A DNA stretch of 64,000 nucleotides, from contig NZ_QKYN01000020.1 in assembly GCF_003258295.1 (NCBI RefSeq), forward strand, positions 25,099 through 89,098, read 5' to 3'. A program made the position numbers and the translations under genes. Within the stretch, counting starts at the first letter, position 1. Every line of letters begins with the position of its first letter. Positions 17,749 through 27,096 of this stretch are shown here, in pieces. The DNA comes from Streptacidiphilus pinicola (GTDB taxonomy: Bacteria; Actinomycetota; Actinomycetes; Streptomycetales; Streptomycetaceae). The notes below the pieces were generated by a model. That model was not told the origin of the DNA. It did not search any database and saw nothing but the letters and a program-made list of their open reading frames with translations.

Positions 17749-18750
17749 TCAGGCCCGGATCGCGACGTCGAGGGCCCGATCGGGGGCACGGCTCAGCACC
17801 GCGAGACCCTCGGCGGTCCGGGTGTCCGGCGCGTCCGCGACGCGTACGAGCACGTCGACCCCGGCCTGCAGCTGCTCGCGCACCCAAGTGCTGTGGGCGA
17901 GCCCGCCGGTGAGCATCACGCCGTGCAGCGCGATGGCCGACCTGAGTTCTCCCGGACAGCGGGAGAGGAGCCTGCGGATCGCGTCGGTCAGTTGCGTCAG
18001 GACGGGTCGGCATGCTTGCCGCAGGTCCTCCGCGGGCACGTAGACGGTCCGGTTCGCGCCACTGCCGACGTGCTGGCCCCTGGCCTGGAGCGGTGAAGCC
18101 GTGGCCGCCGCGAGGCCTGTCCCGGCGTCGATCCGCAACTGCTCGGCCGCACGTGGGCCGACCGCCACCTGGTGTTCCCTGCGGATCCAGGCCGCCACGG
18201 CCTGATCGAGCACGTCACCGCCGATCGGCGCGGACAGGGCGTCGACCATCCGTCCGCGCGCGAAGACGGCGAGGTCGGCCGTTCCGGCCCCGATGTCCAC
18301 CAGCAGGCCTCCGGCCCCGTCCCCGGCGGGCAGCGCGCCGCCGGCCACCGCGGCCACGGGTGTGGGGACGACGACGACCTGAGCCGCCCCCACCTGCAAC
18401 AGCGCCTGTTCCAGCGCCCGAATCTGCATCCTGGAGCAGTCGACCGGCACGGCGGTCACCACGGTGGGGTGCCGTGCCCGTCGCGAGAGGCCCAGGCGGT
18501 CCATGGCGTGCTGCGCCAGCATCCGCGCGGCTTCGAAATCGGTGACTCGTCCGCCTTCCACGGCACGACGGACGCTCACACCGTCCGGGACCCGCCCAAT
18601 CATGTTCTTCGCCGTCGTCCCGATCGCGCAGGCGTGTCCTCGGTCCTCGTCGAGCGCGACGAGGGAGGGCTCGTCCAGGACAGGTCCGCGCGTCGGATGC
18701 CACACGCGGATCCGGGACGTGCCCAGGTCGACCGCGGCCACCGATGTCAT
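17749..18750 (-). CDS. MreB-like actin-family protein (short third-paralogue type)
   Basis: 333 residues. Actin-fold phosphate loops are visible: VAAVDLGTSRIRVWHP (phosphate 1) and GLLVDIGAGTADLAVFARGR (phosphate 2). VMLTGGLAHSTWVREQL forms the adenosine region. AIGTTAKNMIGRVPDGV matches the MreB segment after the first sheet. Streptomycetes carry MreB, Mbl and a third divergent MreB-like protein; this one best fits the third. The ATG at 18750 is chosen because VDLGT starts five residues later; an extended start upstream would add Arg/His-rich sequence. Neighbours are remnants, so no operon partner is evident. Confidence 0.8.
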   Translation of the reverse strand: MTSVAAVDLGTSRIRVWHPTRGPVLDEPSLVALDEDRGHACAIGTTAKNMIGRVPDGVSVRRAVEGGRVTDFEAARMLAQHAMDRLGLSRRARHPTVVTAVPVDCSRMQIRALEQALLQVGAAQVVVVPTPVAAVAGGALPAGDGAGGLLVDIGAGTADLAVFARGRMVDALSAPIGGDVLDQAVAAWIRREHQVAVGPRAAEQLRIDAGTGLAAATASPLQARGQHVGSGANRTVYVPAEDLRQACRPVLTQLTDAIRRLLSRCPGELRSAIALHGVMLTGGLAHSTWVREQLQAGVDVLVRVADAPDTRTAEGLAVLSRAPDRALDVAIRA

Positions 18751-18928
18751 CCAGCCACGCCGCACGAGCGTTCCTCTCCACTGCGACACGTCCCTGACGC
18801 CTCGGCTCCCGTGGCGGTGCCGCCGATCAGACATCACCACCCTGAGCACCACCCTTGCCCCGTGGTGGGCCACAGCGCCAGGCGAGGACTCCGATCGGAG
18901 CAACACTCACGCGCGCGATCGAGCGGCC

Positions 18929-19180
18929 TCAGGCCTCAGGGGCGGGTTCCGGCGTGCGCAGCGGTGCGGGCGCGGCACCCGAGCTGGGGGGCACGGTGGC
19001 GAGGTCGCGGCCCTTGGTCTCCTTGGCCAGCAGGAGGGTGACCGTCGTGACGACGCAGGCAGCGTCAGCGGGGCGGGCGAGCCGGCGACGAGGGAGGCGA
19101 GTTGGGCGCCGAGGGAGGCGCCGGAGTGGCGCATCCGGGTGCCGAACCCACTGCTGGACGGTAGGGGCAAGCTGAGGGCC
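18929..19180 (-). pseudogene. C-terminal remnant of an MFS (metabolite:H+ symporter) transporter
   Basis: Two frames together give the end of an MHS-type permease: TRMRHSGASLGAQLASLVAG (loop and helix 11) in one frame, and VTTVTLLLAKETKGRDLATV (after helix 12) in the next. Part of the final helix is lost between them. The N-terminal three-quarters are absent. Confidence 0.7.
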
Positions 19181-19233
19181 GCCGTCCGGCAGTGATTCGA
19201 GGGAGGAAGAGTGGTGGCGCTGGTGATGGTTCG

Positions 19234-19560
19234 TCAGCCGCCGAGGGCGTGGATCATGTTCATGATGGACTTCATCTGCGGGGCGCTCTTGACGGCGAAG
19301 TTGGAGCCGTCGTAGCCCCACCAGTCCCAGCAACCCTGGGGGTTGTACGGCAGGGCGCTGGAGATCGCCTGTGGGTAGAGGACGACGAGGTCGTTGGTGT
19401 CGGCGTAGGTGTCGAGGTTGCCCTGCTCGGCGAACTCGTCACCGAGCAGGTACTGGCCCGAGAGGCAGCCGTGCAGGGCGACGACGAGCTTGCAGGCGGC
19501 GCCGGCGGCGCAGGTCGGCGGGATGTAGGCCTGGGCGGTGTCGTCCATGGACAGAGCGGG
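19234..19560 (-). pseudogene. C-terminal remnant of an extracellular PHB depolymerase
   Basis: About 108 residues ending in a stop: [20 protein letters not shown], then [17 protein letters not shown] and [20 protein letters not shown]. This matches the C-terminal part of type-2 short-chain-length polyhydroxybutyrate depolymerases, including paired cysteines. The half carrying the lipase-box serine is missing. It abuts, tail-outward, the carboxylesterase remnant on the opposite strand. Confidence 0.75.
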
Positions 19561-19584
19561 GCCCCAGCCGCCGGGGACGAGAGC

Positions 19585-20649
19585 GACCACGATCCCGGCA
19601 CCGCCAACCTCGGTCTGCTGGACCAGATCGCCGCGCTGGAGTGGGTGCGCGCCAACATCACCGCCTTCGGCGGCGATCCCGACCGGGTGACCGTGTTCGG
19701 CGAGTCCGCCGGTGCGATGAGCATCGGCACCCTGCTCGCCATGCCCGCCGCACGCGGGCTGTTCCACCGTGCCGTCCTGCAGAGCGGCGCCGCCCACCAC
19801 ACCCTCGACCGCGAGTCGGCGGCTCTGGTCGGCGGCCGACTGGCCGACATCCTCGGGGTCAAGCCGACCCGCGCCGCGCTGGCGGCAGTCCCGGCCGGAC
19901 GTCTGCTGCCGGCGCAGCAGCAGTTGCGCGCCGAGATCTCCGCCCGCCCCGACCCCGCGCTGTGGGGCCAGGCCGCACGCAACCTGATGCCGTTCGAACC
20001 CGTGGTGGACGGGATCACACTGCCGCAGGCGCCGATCGACGCCATCGACACGGGCGCGGCGGCGGGTGTGGACGTGCTGGTGGGAGCCAACCGCGATGAG
20101 TTCCGACTGTTCCTGGTCCCCACCGGTGTGTTCGGACTGGTCACCGAGGAGATGGTGGAGCTCGCCGCGACCGGCTACGGGCTGCCTCCCGGGGACGGCG
20201 TGCGCGGCTACCGCACCGCGTTCCCCGACGCCACACCCGGGCGGCTGCTCGCCGAGATCGCCACCGACTGGTTCTACCGCGTTCCGGCGCTGCGCCTGGC
20301 CGAGGCCCGGAACCGCCACGGAGCACGCACCCACGTCTACGAGTTCGCCTGGCAGCCACCCACCTTCGACGGGCAGCTCGGCGCCTGCCACGCTTCCGAA
20401 CTTCCCTTCGTCTTCGACAACCTGACCGACCCCTCCTTCACGCCGCTGCTCGGCGCGGAACCGCCCCAGCTGCTCGCGAGTGCGATGCATGAGGCCTGGG
20501 TCGCCTTCGCCGCCACCGGCGACCCCGGCTGGCCCGACTACGGAGCCGACCGCCTCGTGATGCGCTTCGGCGCGGGCCGCGGAGCCGCCTCGGCCGTGGA
20601 GTCCGATCCACGCGGCGCCTTGCGCGCCCTGTGGGACGGTGTTCGCTGA
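19585..20649 (+). pseudogene. Type-B carboxylesterase lacking its N-terminus
   Basis: About 355 residues. It begins within the family motif ([20 protein letters not shown]), contains the nucleophile elbow [15 protein letters not shown], and has a catalytic-acid-region GANRDEF and a His-region [14 protein letters not shown]. It runs to a natural stop at 20649. Full-length enzymes have about 110-150 more N-terminal residues, including the oxyanion-hole GGG motif, which is absent. The in-frame upstream stretch is antisense to the PHB depolymerase remnant. The catalytic triad survives but the fold is probably incomplete. Confidence 0.8.
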
Positions 20650-20725
20650 CGTCGGCGCCACGAGCCGCAGGCCACCGACGCTCCTGCGCGGGCGACGTCT
20701 CCCGCCCGCGTGCACGATGGATTGA

Positions 20726-20739
20726 GGGCCCCAAGGCCC
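20726..20739. promoter_or_regulatory. Orphan DevR-like palindrome
   Basis: AGGGCC-CCAA-GGCCCT (20725-20740) keeps the outer arms of the consensus but differs in the core. No gene starts near it: the esterase remnant ends at 20649 and the hydrogenase protease ends at 20956. The rest of the 306-bp gap 20650-20955 shows no supportable gene. Confidence 0.3.
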
Positions 20740-20955
20740 TGGGCCGACGCCGCGCCGTCGGCCGGCCGGGCGGCGATTGGACGCGACAACGATGCAGGAT
20801 CGGGGCCGTGCGGGGTACCAGGCGTCCAGGACGCCACTGTCACGGAAGTGGGCGACAGCGTCTTCCGGGGGACCCCCAACTGCCTGGCCGTGTACGACAC
20901 GGAACTGCGGTCCGGCGGCAGGTGGCGACATCGCCGAGCGCGGCCCGGCCGTCCA

Positions 20956-21576
20956 TCACGGCCACCTCCGCAGCGGCTCCGGCTGTCCGGCGCCGGGCTC
21001 GGGCCTGCGGGAGGGTGAGGACGGGTCCGGCTCGCGCCACCGGGCCCGAGGTTCCGTCGCGGCGTTGGGGTGCGCGGTGCTGTCGGCGGCGGTATCGGCC
21101 GGGGTGGCGCCCGCCGGTGATCCCGCCGCCTCCGCCAGGAGCGCGCGGACCAAGGCGGCCGCCCTCGGCACGGCCTCGGCCACGGTCGGGGAGAGCTCGT
21201 CGCCCCAGTCGAAGCGCTCGCCCTCGATCCCGACGACGACCAGGCGCCCGGGCAGCAGGCCCAGCACCCGGCCGAGCTCCACTGCCTCGCCGAGGCCCAG
21301 CCCGTGGGTGTTCGCGCCGCCGCGCAGGAGCGCGGCACGCGCCAGGTCGAGTCGGTGGATCCGGCCCGGTTCGCCCGGGTGGGCGTGGACGGCGTCGATG
21401 ACCACCGCCAGGTCCCGCCCCTGCCACAGCCCCAGCAGCCGGGTGGCCTCGCCGTCGGTGTGGTCGAAGCGGTCGGCGGTCGCGCCCTCGGCGCACAGCA
21501 GCCGCAGCGCGGCGGGCGCCGCGCCGTCGTCCTGGCGGTACTCGTTGCCGATGGCGATCACGACGGTGCCGCTCAT
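20956..21576 (-). CDS. Hydrogenase maturation protease
   Basis: 206 residues. TVVIAIGNEYRQDDGAAPAALRLL is the signature of HyaD/HoxW-type peptidases, which remove the C-terminal tail of the NiFe large subunit once nickel is inserted. The metal-sensing acidic residues are in GNEYRQDDG and in VVIDAVHAHPG. THGLGLGEAVELGRVLG and PGRLVVVGIEGERFDWGDELS complete the core (to about 155); the Pro/Ala-rich tail is not conserved. It starts 8 bp after the large-subunit gene, as the last gene of the hydrogenase operon. Confidence 0.9.
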   Translation of the reverse strand: MSGTVVIAIGNEYRQDDGAAPAALRLLCAEGATADRFDHTDGEATRLLGLWQGRDLAVVIDAVHAHPGEPGRIHRLDLARAALLRGGANTHGLGLGEAVELGRVLGLLPGRLVVVGIEGERFDWGDELSPTVAEAVPRAAALVRALLAEAAGSPAGATPADTAADSTAHPNAATEPRARWREPDPSSPSRRPEPGAGQPEPLRRWP

Positions 21577-21583
21577 CCGGCGG

Positions 21584-22903
21584 TCACCTCCCCTCCACGG
21601 TCAGGTCCAGGAAGTGCGTGGCGCAGGAGATGCACGGGTCGTAGTTGCGGATCGCCTGCTCGCACTGGCGGGTGAGTTCCGTGTCCTCCAGGTGCAGGCG
21701 CTGCTGGACGAAGTCACGCAGGTCCGCTTCGATCGCGGCCTGGTTCTGGGAGGTGGGCGGGACGATGTCCGCGGAGACGATCGTGCCGTCGGAGCCGAGT
21801 TCGTAGCGGTGGTAGAGCAGCCCGCGCGGTGCCTCCGTGGCGGCGTGGCCGATGCCCGCGCGCGGTGGGACCGGGACGGCCGGACGGGGCGGCGACTCGT
21901 ACTCCTCGAGCAGGCGCTGCGCCTCGCGTACCGCCCACAGCACCTCGATCGCGCGGACCGCGATACTGCGGAAGGGGTTGTCGCAGGTGCCGCCCACACC
22001 CGCGAGGGCCGCCATCTGGCGCAGTTCGGCCGGGAGCAGTTCCGCGGCGATCCGCCAGCGGGCCAGCGGGCCGGTGAGGTAGTGGCGACCGTCGACCGTC
22101 GCCTGGAGGGCGGTCGAGTGCGGTGCCTGCGCCTCCACGACGTGCCGTTCGAACTCCGCGACCAAGAAGGCGGTCAGGGGCGCGACCGCGGAGGGGTAGC
22201 CGCTGTGCAGGGTGGGGGTGCCGGAGTCCAGCGGGTAGGAGTCGGGCGGTCGCAGCGCCAGCAGGGCGTGCTGGACGTGCAGGTCCGGGTAGTCCAGCTC
22301 GGCCGTCCAGGCCACCGTCTCCTCCGCGTCGCGGCGGGCGGTCCGCAGCAGCGCGGCGAGCCGGTCCAGTTCCGAGCGGTCCGGCAGCCGGTGGAAGCCA
22401 CCGAGACGCACGTTGACCGGGTGCACGGCGCGCCCGCCCAGTACCTCCATGATCTGGTTGCCCGCCTGCTTGAGCCGCAGCCCGCGCTCCACCAGCTCGC
22501 GATCCGTCCGGGCCAGCGCCAGTGCGTCGGGCAGGCCGAGGAAGTCCGGGGCGTGCAGCAGGTAGATGTGCAGGGAGTGGCTCTCGATCCACTCGCCGCA
22601 GTACAGCAGCCGCCGCAACGCGGCCAACTGGCCGTCGACGGTGACGCCGCAGGCGTCCTCGATCGCCTGGCAGGCCGTCATCTGGTAGGCGACCGGGCAG
22701 ATGCCGCAGATCCGGGCGGTGATGTCCACCGGCTCGTCGTAGCGGCGACCGCGCAGCAGTGCCTCGAAGAACCGCGGCGGCTCGTAGATGCTGAGCCTGA
22801 CGCTCTCCACCTCGCCGTCGCGCACCTGGACGTGCATCGCGCCCTCACCCTCGACCCGGGCGAGGGAGCCGACGCTCAGCAGACGGGTGCTGCGGTGGGT
22901 CAT
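21584..22903 (-). CDS. hydA: Group 3b NiFe hydrogenase large (alpha) subunit
   Basis: 439 residues. The NiFe centre ligands are present in both L1 (RICGICP, Cys66 and Cys69) and L2 (DPCISCATH, Cys424 and Cys427). Nine residues follow His430 (FLDLTVEGR), a tail for the protease at 20956 to remove. Length and motifs fit cytoplasmic bidirectional NAD(P)-linked (sulf)hydrogenases. ATG 22903 overlaps the small-subunit stop (ATGA), so translation is coupled. In M. smegmatis the equivalent Hyh enzyme is DosR-controlled and evolves H2 during hypoxia. Confidence 0.93.
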   Translation of the reverse strand: MTHRSTRLLSVGSLARVEGEGAMHVQVRDGEVESVRLSIYEPPRFFEALLRGRRYDEPVDITARICGICPVAYQMTACQAIEDACGVTVDGQLAALRRLLYCGEWIESHSLHIYLLHAPDFLGLPDALALARTDRELVERGLRLKQAGNQIMEVLGGRAVHPVNVRLGGFHRLPDRSELDRLAALLRTARRDAEETVAWTAELDYPDLHVQHALLALRPPDSYPLDSGTPTLHSGYPSAVAPLTAFLVAEFERHVVEAQAPHSTALQATVDGRHYLTGPLARWRIAAELLPAELRQMAALAGVGGTCDNPFRSIAVRAIEVLWAVREAQRLLEEYESPPRPAVPVPPRAGIGHAATEAPRGLLYHRYELGSDGTIVSADIVPPTSQNQAAIEADLRDFVQQRLHLEDTELTRQCEQAIRNYDPCISCATHFLDLTVEGR

Positions 22904-23676
22904 CGGCCGGCCTCCTCGGCTGCTTCCGCGAAGGCCGGAGCCTCCGCGTTGAAGGTGCGGTAGAGCCGGGCCACGTCCTCGTCGGCCACACCGTCCGCGC
23001 GCAGCAGCGGCAGCAGCGCACGGGTGTTGGGGTCCGCCTTGGGGCCGAAGCACCCGAAGCAGCCACGGCCGAAGGCCGGGCACAGTGCGCCGCAGCCGGC
23101 CTGGGTGACCGGTCCCAGGCAGGGCGTGCCGTGGGCGACGGTGACGCAGGTGACGCCGCGTCGCTTGCACTCGAAGCAGACGCTGTGGTCCGGGACGTCC
23201 GGCTTGCGTCCGGCCAGGAAGGCCGTGACGACCTCCAGCAGCTGCCGCTTGTCGACGGGGCATCCGCGCAGTTCGAAGTCGACCGGGACGTGCTGCGCGA
23301 TCGGCGTCGAGGTCGCCAGCGCGTCGATGTACTCCGGGCGGGCGTAGACGACCGAACGCAGCTTGTCGAAGTCGCGCGCGTTGCGCAGCGCCTGGACGCC
23401 GCCCGCCGTCGCGCAGGCGCCGATGGTCACCAGGACACGGGACTGCGCCCGGATCTCGCGGATCCGTTCGATGTCGGTCCGCGTGGCGATCGAGCCCTCG
23501 ACCAGCGAGAGGTCGTACGGGCCGGGACCGGTGTCCCGCGAGGCCTCCAGGAAGTAGGCGATCTCAACCTGGTCGGCCAGCGGGAGCAGGTCCTCCTCGC
23601 AGTCGAGCAGGGTCAGCTGGCAGCCGTCGCAGGAGGAGAACTTCCACACGGCGAGGCGGGGGCGGGACGCTGACAT
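22900..23676 (-). CDS. hydD: Group 3b NiFe hydrogenase small (delta) subunit
   Basis: 258 residues. The proximal Fe-S cluster motif is near the N-terminus ([13 protein letters not shown], Cys16 and Cys19), with partner cysteines in GACATAGG and ELRGCPVDK. Further cluster cysteines are in [33 protein letters not shown] and CFGCFGP. There is no Tat signal, so the enzyme is cytoplasmic. The stop overlaps the alpha-subunit start, and the gene follows the FAD subunit by 16 bp. Confidence 0.93.
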   Translation of the reverse strand: MSASRPRLAVWKFSSCDGCQLTLLDCEEDLLPLADQVEIAYFLEASRDTGPGPYDLSLVEGSIATRTDIERIREIRAQSRVLVTIGACATAGGVQALRNARDFDKLRSVVYARPEYIDALATSTPIAQHVPVDFELRGCPVDKRQLLEVVTAFLAGRKPDVPDHSVCFECKRRGVTCVTVAHGTPCLGPVTQAGCGALCPAFGRGCFGCFGPKADPNTRALLPLLRADGVADEDVARLYRTFNAEAPAFAEAAEEAGR

Positions 23677-23692
23677 CGGGCGCGACCTCCTC

Positions 23693-24583
23693 TCACAGTT
23701 CGTGGACGGCGAGCAGGCCGGCCGCCTGCTCCCAGGTGAAGACCGGCCCGTCGCGGCAGACCAGGACCTGACCGAGCTGGCAGTGGCCGCACCAGGCCGT
23801 GGCGCAGCGCATGTTGCGCTCCAGCGAGAGCCGGATCCGCCCGGGGGCGACGCCGCGCAGCAGCAGCGCCTCGGCGCTCGCCCGCATCATGGGCTCGGGG
23901 CCACAGACGAAGGCGGTGGTGCGCTCGGGACGGAACACGGCGTGGCGCAGCTGATCGGTGACCAGCCCGACGGCGCCGGTCCAGCCGGGCTCGGCGCGGT
24001 CGACGGTGATCTTCGCCTCGCCGAGCGCGTGCCACTGCGTCAGATCGGTGCGGTGGACCAGCTCCTGCGGGCTGCGGGCGCCGACCAGAACGGTCAGCCA
24101 GCCGTAGGCGCCGGGCTGGGACAGTGCCTGCAGCACGACCGGGCGCAGTGGCGAGAGCCCGAGGCCGCCCGCCATGACGACCAGGTCCTCGCCCGGGGCC
24201 GTGCCCAGTGGGGTCACGGGATCGTCGTCCTCGAGCGGGCGGATTCCGAGGGCCCAGTCGTTGCCGAACGGACCGCGCACCCCGATCACCTCGCCCGGCC
24301 GCAGCCGGCAGATCGCTTCGCTGACCTTGCCGACGGCGCGGACGGTGTGGGCCAGTGCGTCGCCGCCGGGCGCGATGGCGCTGACGGAGACGGGGATCTC
24401 TCCGATGCCGAAGGCGTACAGCATGGAGAACTGGCCGGGCCGGTAGCGGGGCAGCGCCTCGCCCAGCGGGACCAGATCGAGGGTCACGGTGTCGGCAGTC
24501 TCCCGCAGCCGGTGGCGCACCAGGTAGGGGAGCGGGATCGCGGCGTCCACGGTGCCGTCGGGGACGACGGCGGTACTGGTCAT
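23693..24583 (-). CDS. hydG: Group 3b hydrogenase FAD/NAD(P)-binding (gamma) subunit
   Basis: 296 residues, ferredoxin-NADP reductase-like. The FAD-binding barrel contains [17 protein letters not shown]. The nucleotide domain contains [16 protein letters not shown] and [14 protein letters not shown]-terminal 2Fe-2S motif follows ([16 protein letters not shown] with a further Cys in QVLVC). It passes electrons between NAD(P)H and the beta subunit. ATG 24583 overlaps the beta-subunit stop (ATGA), and the stretch upstream in frame is antisense-like, so this start is secure. Confidence 0.92.
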   Translation of the reverse strand: MTSTAVVPDGTVDAAIPLPYLVRHRLRETADTVTLDLVPLGEALPRYRPGQFSMLYAFGIGEIPVSVSAIAPGGDALAHTVRAVGKVSEAICRLRPGEVIGVRGPFGNDWALGIRPLEDDDPVTPLGTAPGEDLVVMAGGLGLSPLRPVVLQALSQPGAYGWLTVLVGARSPQELVHRTDLTQWHALGEAKITVDRAEPGWTGAVGLVTDQLRHAVFRPERTTAFVCGPEPMMRASAEALLLRGVAPGRIRLSLERNMRCATAWCGHCQLGQVLVCRDGPVFTWEQAAGLLAVHEL

Positions 24584-25779
24584 GACGGGCCCTCCTCGGA
24601 TGCGCCGGCCTCCCCGCGCAGGCGGGCGGCCTCGACGGTGAGGTCGATGCCGACGGGGCACCAGACGATGCAGCGGCCGCAGCCGACGCATCCGCTGCTG
24701 CCGAACTGGTCGTGCCAGGTGCCGAGCTTGTGGGTGAGCCACTGGCGGTAGCGGCTCTTGCCGGAGGTCCGGACGGAGCCTCCGTGGACGTAGGAGAAAT
24801 CGAGGTCGAAGCAGGAGTCCCAGCGGCGCCAGCGCTCCGCATGGTCACCGGTCAGATCGGTGGTGTCCTCGGTGGTGGTGCAGAAGCAGGTCGGGCATAC
24901 GAGCGTACAGTTCCCGCAGGTCAGACAGCGGGAGGCGACCTCGTCCCAGACCGGCGAGTCGAGCGTCTCGGCGAGCACGTCGCGCAGGCCCTCGGCCTCC
25001 AGCTCCCGGCCCATCCGCTGCTCGGCCGCTTCCGTCTGACACCGGGCCCGCTCGCCCAGCTCCGGGTGCGGCTCGTGCAGCGGCAGCGCCGGGTCGGCCA
25101 GCACCTCCGCGCCGCGCGGACTGTGCGCGGAGATGAGCAGCCGGACGCCGTCACGGTCGGCGATCTCGTGGACCGCCAGATCGCAGGGTGCGTCCTCGCG
25201 CAGACCGGGACCGGTGCCGACGGAGGCGCAGAAGCACAGCTCGCCAGGCTCACCGCAGGCGACGGCGACGACGAACGCCGCCTCGCGGCGCGGGGCGTAG
25301 ACCGGGTCGCGGAAGGCGCCGCCGACCAGGACCCGGTCCTGCCGGGCGATGGCGGCCAGGTCGCACGGGTGCACGCCGAACAGCGCGTAGCGGGGGGTGG
25401 GCGCGGTCTCCTCCGTCTCCGGGGTGAAGGTGACCGCGCCCTCCTCGTCCCGGTCCGCCTGCCACATCCGGGCTCGCTCGGGGTGCAGGAAGGTCTTCCA
25501 CGACTGCGGGCCGGCCGAGTGGGCGAACGCCGCCCGGTCCTGGCGACGGCGCAGCCGGTAGCCGCCAGGGGCGAGAGCCACGCCCACGCCGTAGGGGAGT
25601 TCGGCGGCCGAGTCCAGCTGGGCCAGGACCACGGCACCGTCCCGCTCGGTCGGACCTACCACCGTCCAGCCGCGCGTGGTGAGGACGTCGAACAGGGCCT
25701 GGAGGTCCTCCTGGGCCAGCTCGCGCGGCCGCGCGTCGGCGGCGGGCGCGCTCTGCGGTGCTCCGGTGTCCGGTGCCAT
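24580..25779 (-). CDS. hydB: Group 3b hydrogenase iron-sulfur (beta) subunit
   Basis: 399 residues. Two 4Fe-4S motifs are present in the last third: CLTCGNCTLVCPTCFC and CVGCGRCIVWCPVG. The middle region has GVHPCDLAAIARQDRVLVGG and CGEPGELCFCASVGTGPG, as in the beta chain of Pyrococcus-type sulfhydrogenases and their bacterial relatives. It relays electrons between the gamma and delta subunits. It is the first hydrogenase gene, 26 bp behind the CBS-BON gene, so the operon promoter is probably the boxed region at 26623. Confidence 0.92.
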   Translation of the reverse strand: MAPDTGAPQSAPAADARPRELAQEDLQALFDVLTTRGWTVVGPTERDGAVVLAQLDSAAELPYGVGVALAPGGYRLRRRQDRAAFAHSAGPQSWKTFLHPERARMWQADRDEEGAVTFTPETEETAPTPRYALFGVHPCDLAAIARQDRVLVGGAFRDPVYAPRREAAFVVAVACGEPGELCFCASVGTGPGLREDAPCDLAVHEIADRDGVRLLISAHSPRGAEVLADPALPLHEPHPELGERARCQTEAAEQRMGRELEAEGLRDVLAETLDSPVWDEVASRCLTCGNCTLVCPTCFCTTTEDTTDLTGDHAERWRRWDSCFDLDFSYVHGGSVRTSGKSRYRQWLTHKLGTWHDQFGSSGCVGCGRCIVWCPVGIDLTVEAARLRGEAGASEEGPS

Positions 25780-25805
25780 GGCGTCCACCTCCCTGGGGTG
25801 CCTGC

Positions 25806-26519
25806 TCAGCCGTGGAACCGCTGCGGCTGCATGACGCCGCGCACGACCGGCGGTTCGAGGTCCGTGTGCGTGTCGTCGAAGGCGAAGGTGAGCCGGGAAC
25901 GCAGCCCGACGACGCCGTCGACGGACCGGCACAGGCGCTCGGTGATCGGGATCAGGCTCTTGCGCTCCAGCTGCCCCTGCAGGGACACCACGCCGTCCTT
26001 CACCTCGACGGAGACGGTCGCCGGTTCGATGAGCATGACGCGCTGCAGCACCTCGGAGATGATCTCGCCGCGGATCGCCCGGTCGTCGCGCAGGAAGACC
26101 CGCAGCAGGTCGCTGCGGCTGACGATGCCGACGAGGCGGTCGGTCTCGTCGACCACAGGAAGGCGCTTCACGTGGTGACGGTCCATCATGCGGGCGGCCT
26201 CGACCACCGACCACTCCGGGCGGGCGCTGAACACGGTGTGGGACATGAGCCCCTCGGCGTTCTCGGCGCGCGCCCGCTTGCGGTTGCTCGGACTCATCCA
26301 CAGCGAGGGCGTGTGCCCCTCGGGGTCCGGCTGTCCGGACTCCTTGCGGAGCAGGTCACCCTCGGACACGACACCGACCACCCGGTGGGCGTCGTCGACA
26401 ACCGGCACGGCGCTCACGTCGCGCTCGGCCAGGAGCTCGGCGACGGCCTTGAACGGGGCGTCGCGGCGGACCGTGGCGACCTGGTGGGTCATCACGTCAC
26501 TGACGGTGCGGTGCTGCAT
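25806..26519 (-). CDS. CBS-pair plus BON domain protein heading the hydrogenase operon
   Basis: 237 residues. CBS1 runs from VSDVMTHQVATVRRDAPF to SAVPVVDDAHRVVGVVSEGD. CBS2 runs from AEGLMSHTVFSARPEWSVVE to RLPVVDETDRLVGIVSRSDL. A BON tail includes VSVEVKDGVVSLQGQLERKS. The start at 26519 precedes CBS1 directly. It is transcribed into hydB with a 26-bp gap. A nucleotide-sensing protein co-expressed with the hydrogenase could report cellular energy state; that link is inference. The closest paralogue here is at 39573. Confidence 0.9.
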   Translation of the reverse strand: MQHRTVSDVMTHQVATVRRDAPFKAVAELLAERDVSAVPVVDDAHRVVGVVSEGDLLRKESGQPDPEGHTPSLWMSPSNRKRARAENAEGLMSHTVFSARPEWSVVEAARMMDRHHVKRLPVVDETDRLVGIVSRSDLLRVFLRDDRAIRGEIISEVLQRVMLIEPATVSVEVKDGVVSLQGQLERKSLIPITERLCRSVDGVVGLRSRLTFAFDDTHTDLEPPVVRGVMQPQRFHG

Positions 26520-26622
26520 CGCGGTGCTCCCTCGCTGCGGGTCGCGTCCGCTGCGGACGCGCGTCGGGCGGGCCCTGTGGGGTCCTGACTCCACGGTCCG
26601 CCCGCAGGCGATCAGGCGCGAT

Positions 26623-26658
26623 GGGCCGAACGGACCCTGCTGCAAGGCCGACCAGGCA
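26623..26658. promoter_or_regulatory. DevR-type box pair upstream of the CBS-hydrogenase operon
   Basis: GGGCCG-AA-CGGACC (26623-26636, one mismatch) and AGGCCG-AC-CAGGCA (26645-26658, weaker) are exactly 22 bp apart. They lie 104-139 bp upstream of the start at 26519 and are the only candidate control element ahead of the operon. The gap 26520-26801 holds nothing else clear. Confidence 0.6.
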
Positions 26659-26801
26659 CATACGCGGGGTCCGTTGCCGGCCCGAGGACGATCGGCGACG
26701 TCGCGGGGACCTCCGGCCCCACGCCCGGCCGGTGGGCGCCCGAGCACGCTCGGGACAGGTTCTGCGAGAGCGCGGGACGCGAGGCGAAGGGCGGGACGGC
26801 T

Positions 26802-27008
26802 GTGACGACGACTCTTCTCGACCTGAAGTTCTGGGTGGTGCTCGGCACGCTGAGCGTGGCGGGCGCCGCGGTCGCGATCGGGCTCACGCTGGCCCTGGAG
26901 CGGGTGGCGGCGCGCCGGCACGGGCGGCCCTGCGCGCCTGCACACGCGAACCGATGGCGCTCGCGCCGCCGAGGCGGCGCCGCTGGGGCCGCCCGGCCTC
27001 CGGGGTGA
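26802..27008 (+). CDS. Small single-pass membrane protein, doubtful
   Basis: 68 residues from a GTG. A hydrophobic segment (FWVVLGTLSVAGAAVAIGLTLAL) is followed by an Arg-rich tail. The stop codon falls in the loop of the hairpin at 26986-27021, which is unusual and lowers confidence. It would lie downstream of the boxes at 26623 in the plus direction. No family is recognised. Confidence 0.4.
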   Translation: MTTTLLDLKFWVVLGTLSVAGAAVAIGLTLALERVAARRHGRPCAPAHANRWRSRRRGGAAGAARPPG

Positions 27009-27021
27009 GGCCGGGCGGCCC
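26986..27021 (+). terminator. Strong hairpin terminator
   Basis: A 14-bp perfect G/C stem (26986-26999 with 27008-27021) and an 8-nt loop, the strongest hairpin noticed in the window. It sits 75 bp upstream of the USP at 27097 and separates it from upstream transcription. Confidence 0.75.
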
Positions 27022-27096
27022 TTCCCGGGGCAGGAGCGCCGTGGCGCACTGGACTTGGGTGAGCGCACCCGAGCCGCCCTGACGAAGGAGACTGCC

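Noticed and set aside
20836..20925. Plus-strand stretch faintly like a metallo-beta-lactamase N-terminus
   Set aside because: Too short and too weak. The reverse strand in the same place looks equally protein-like, so neither is supported.
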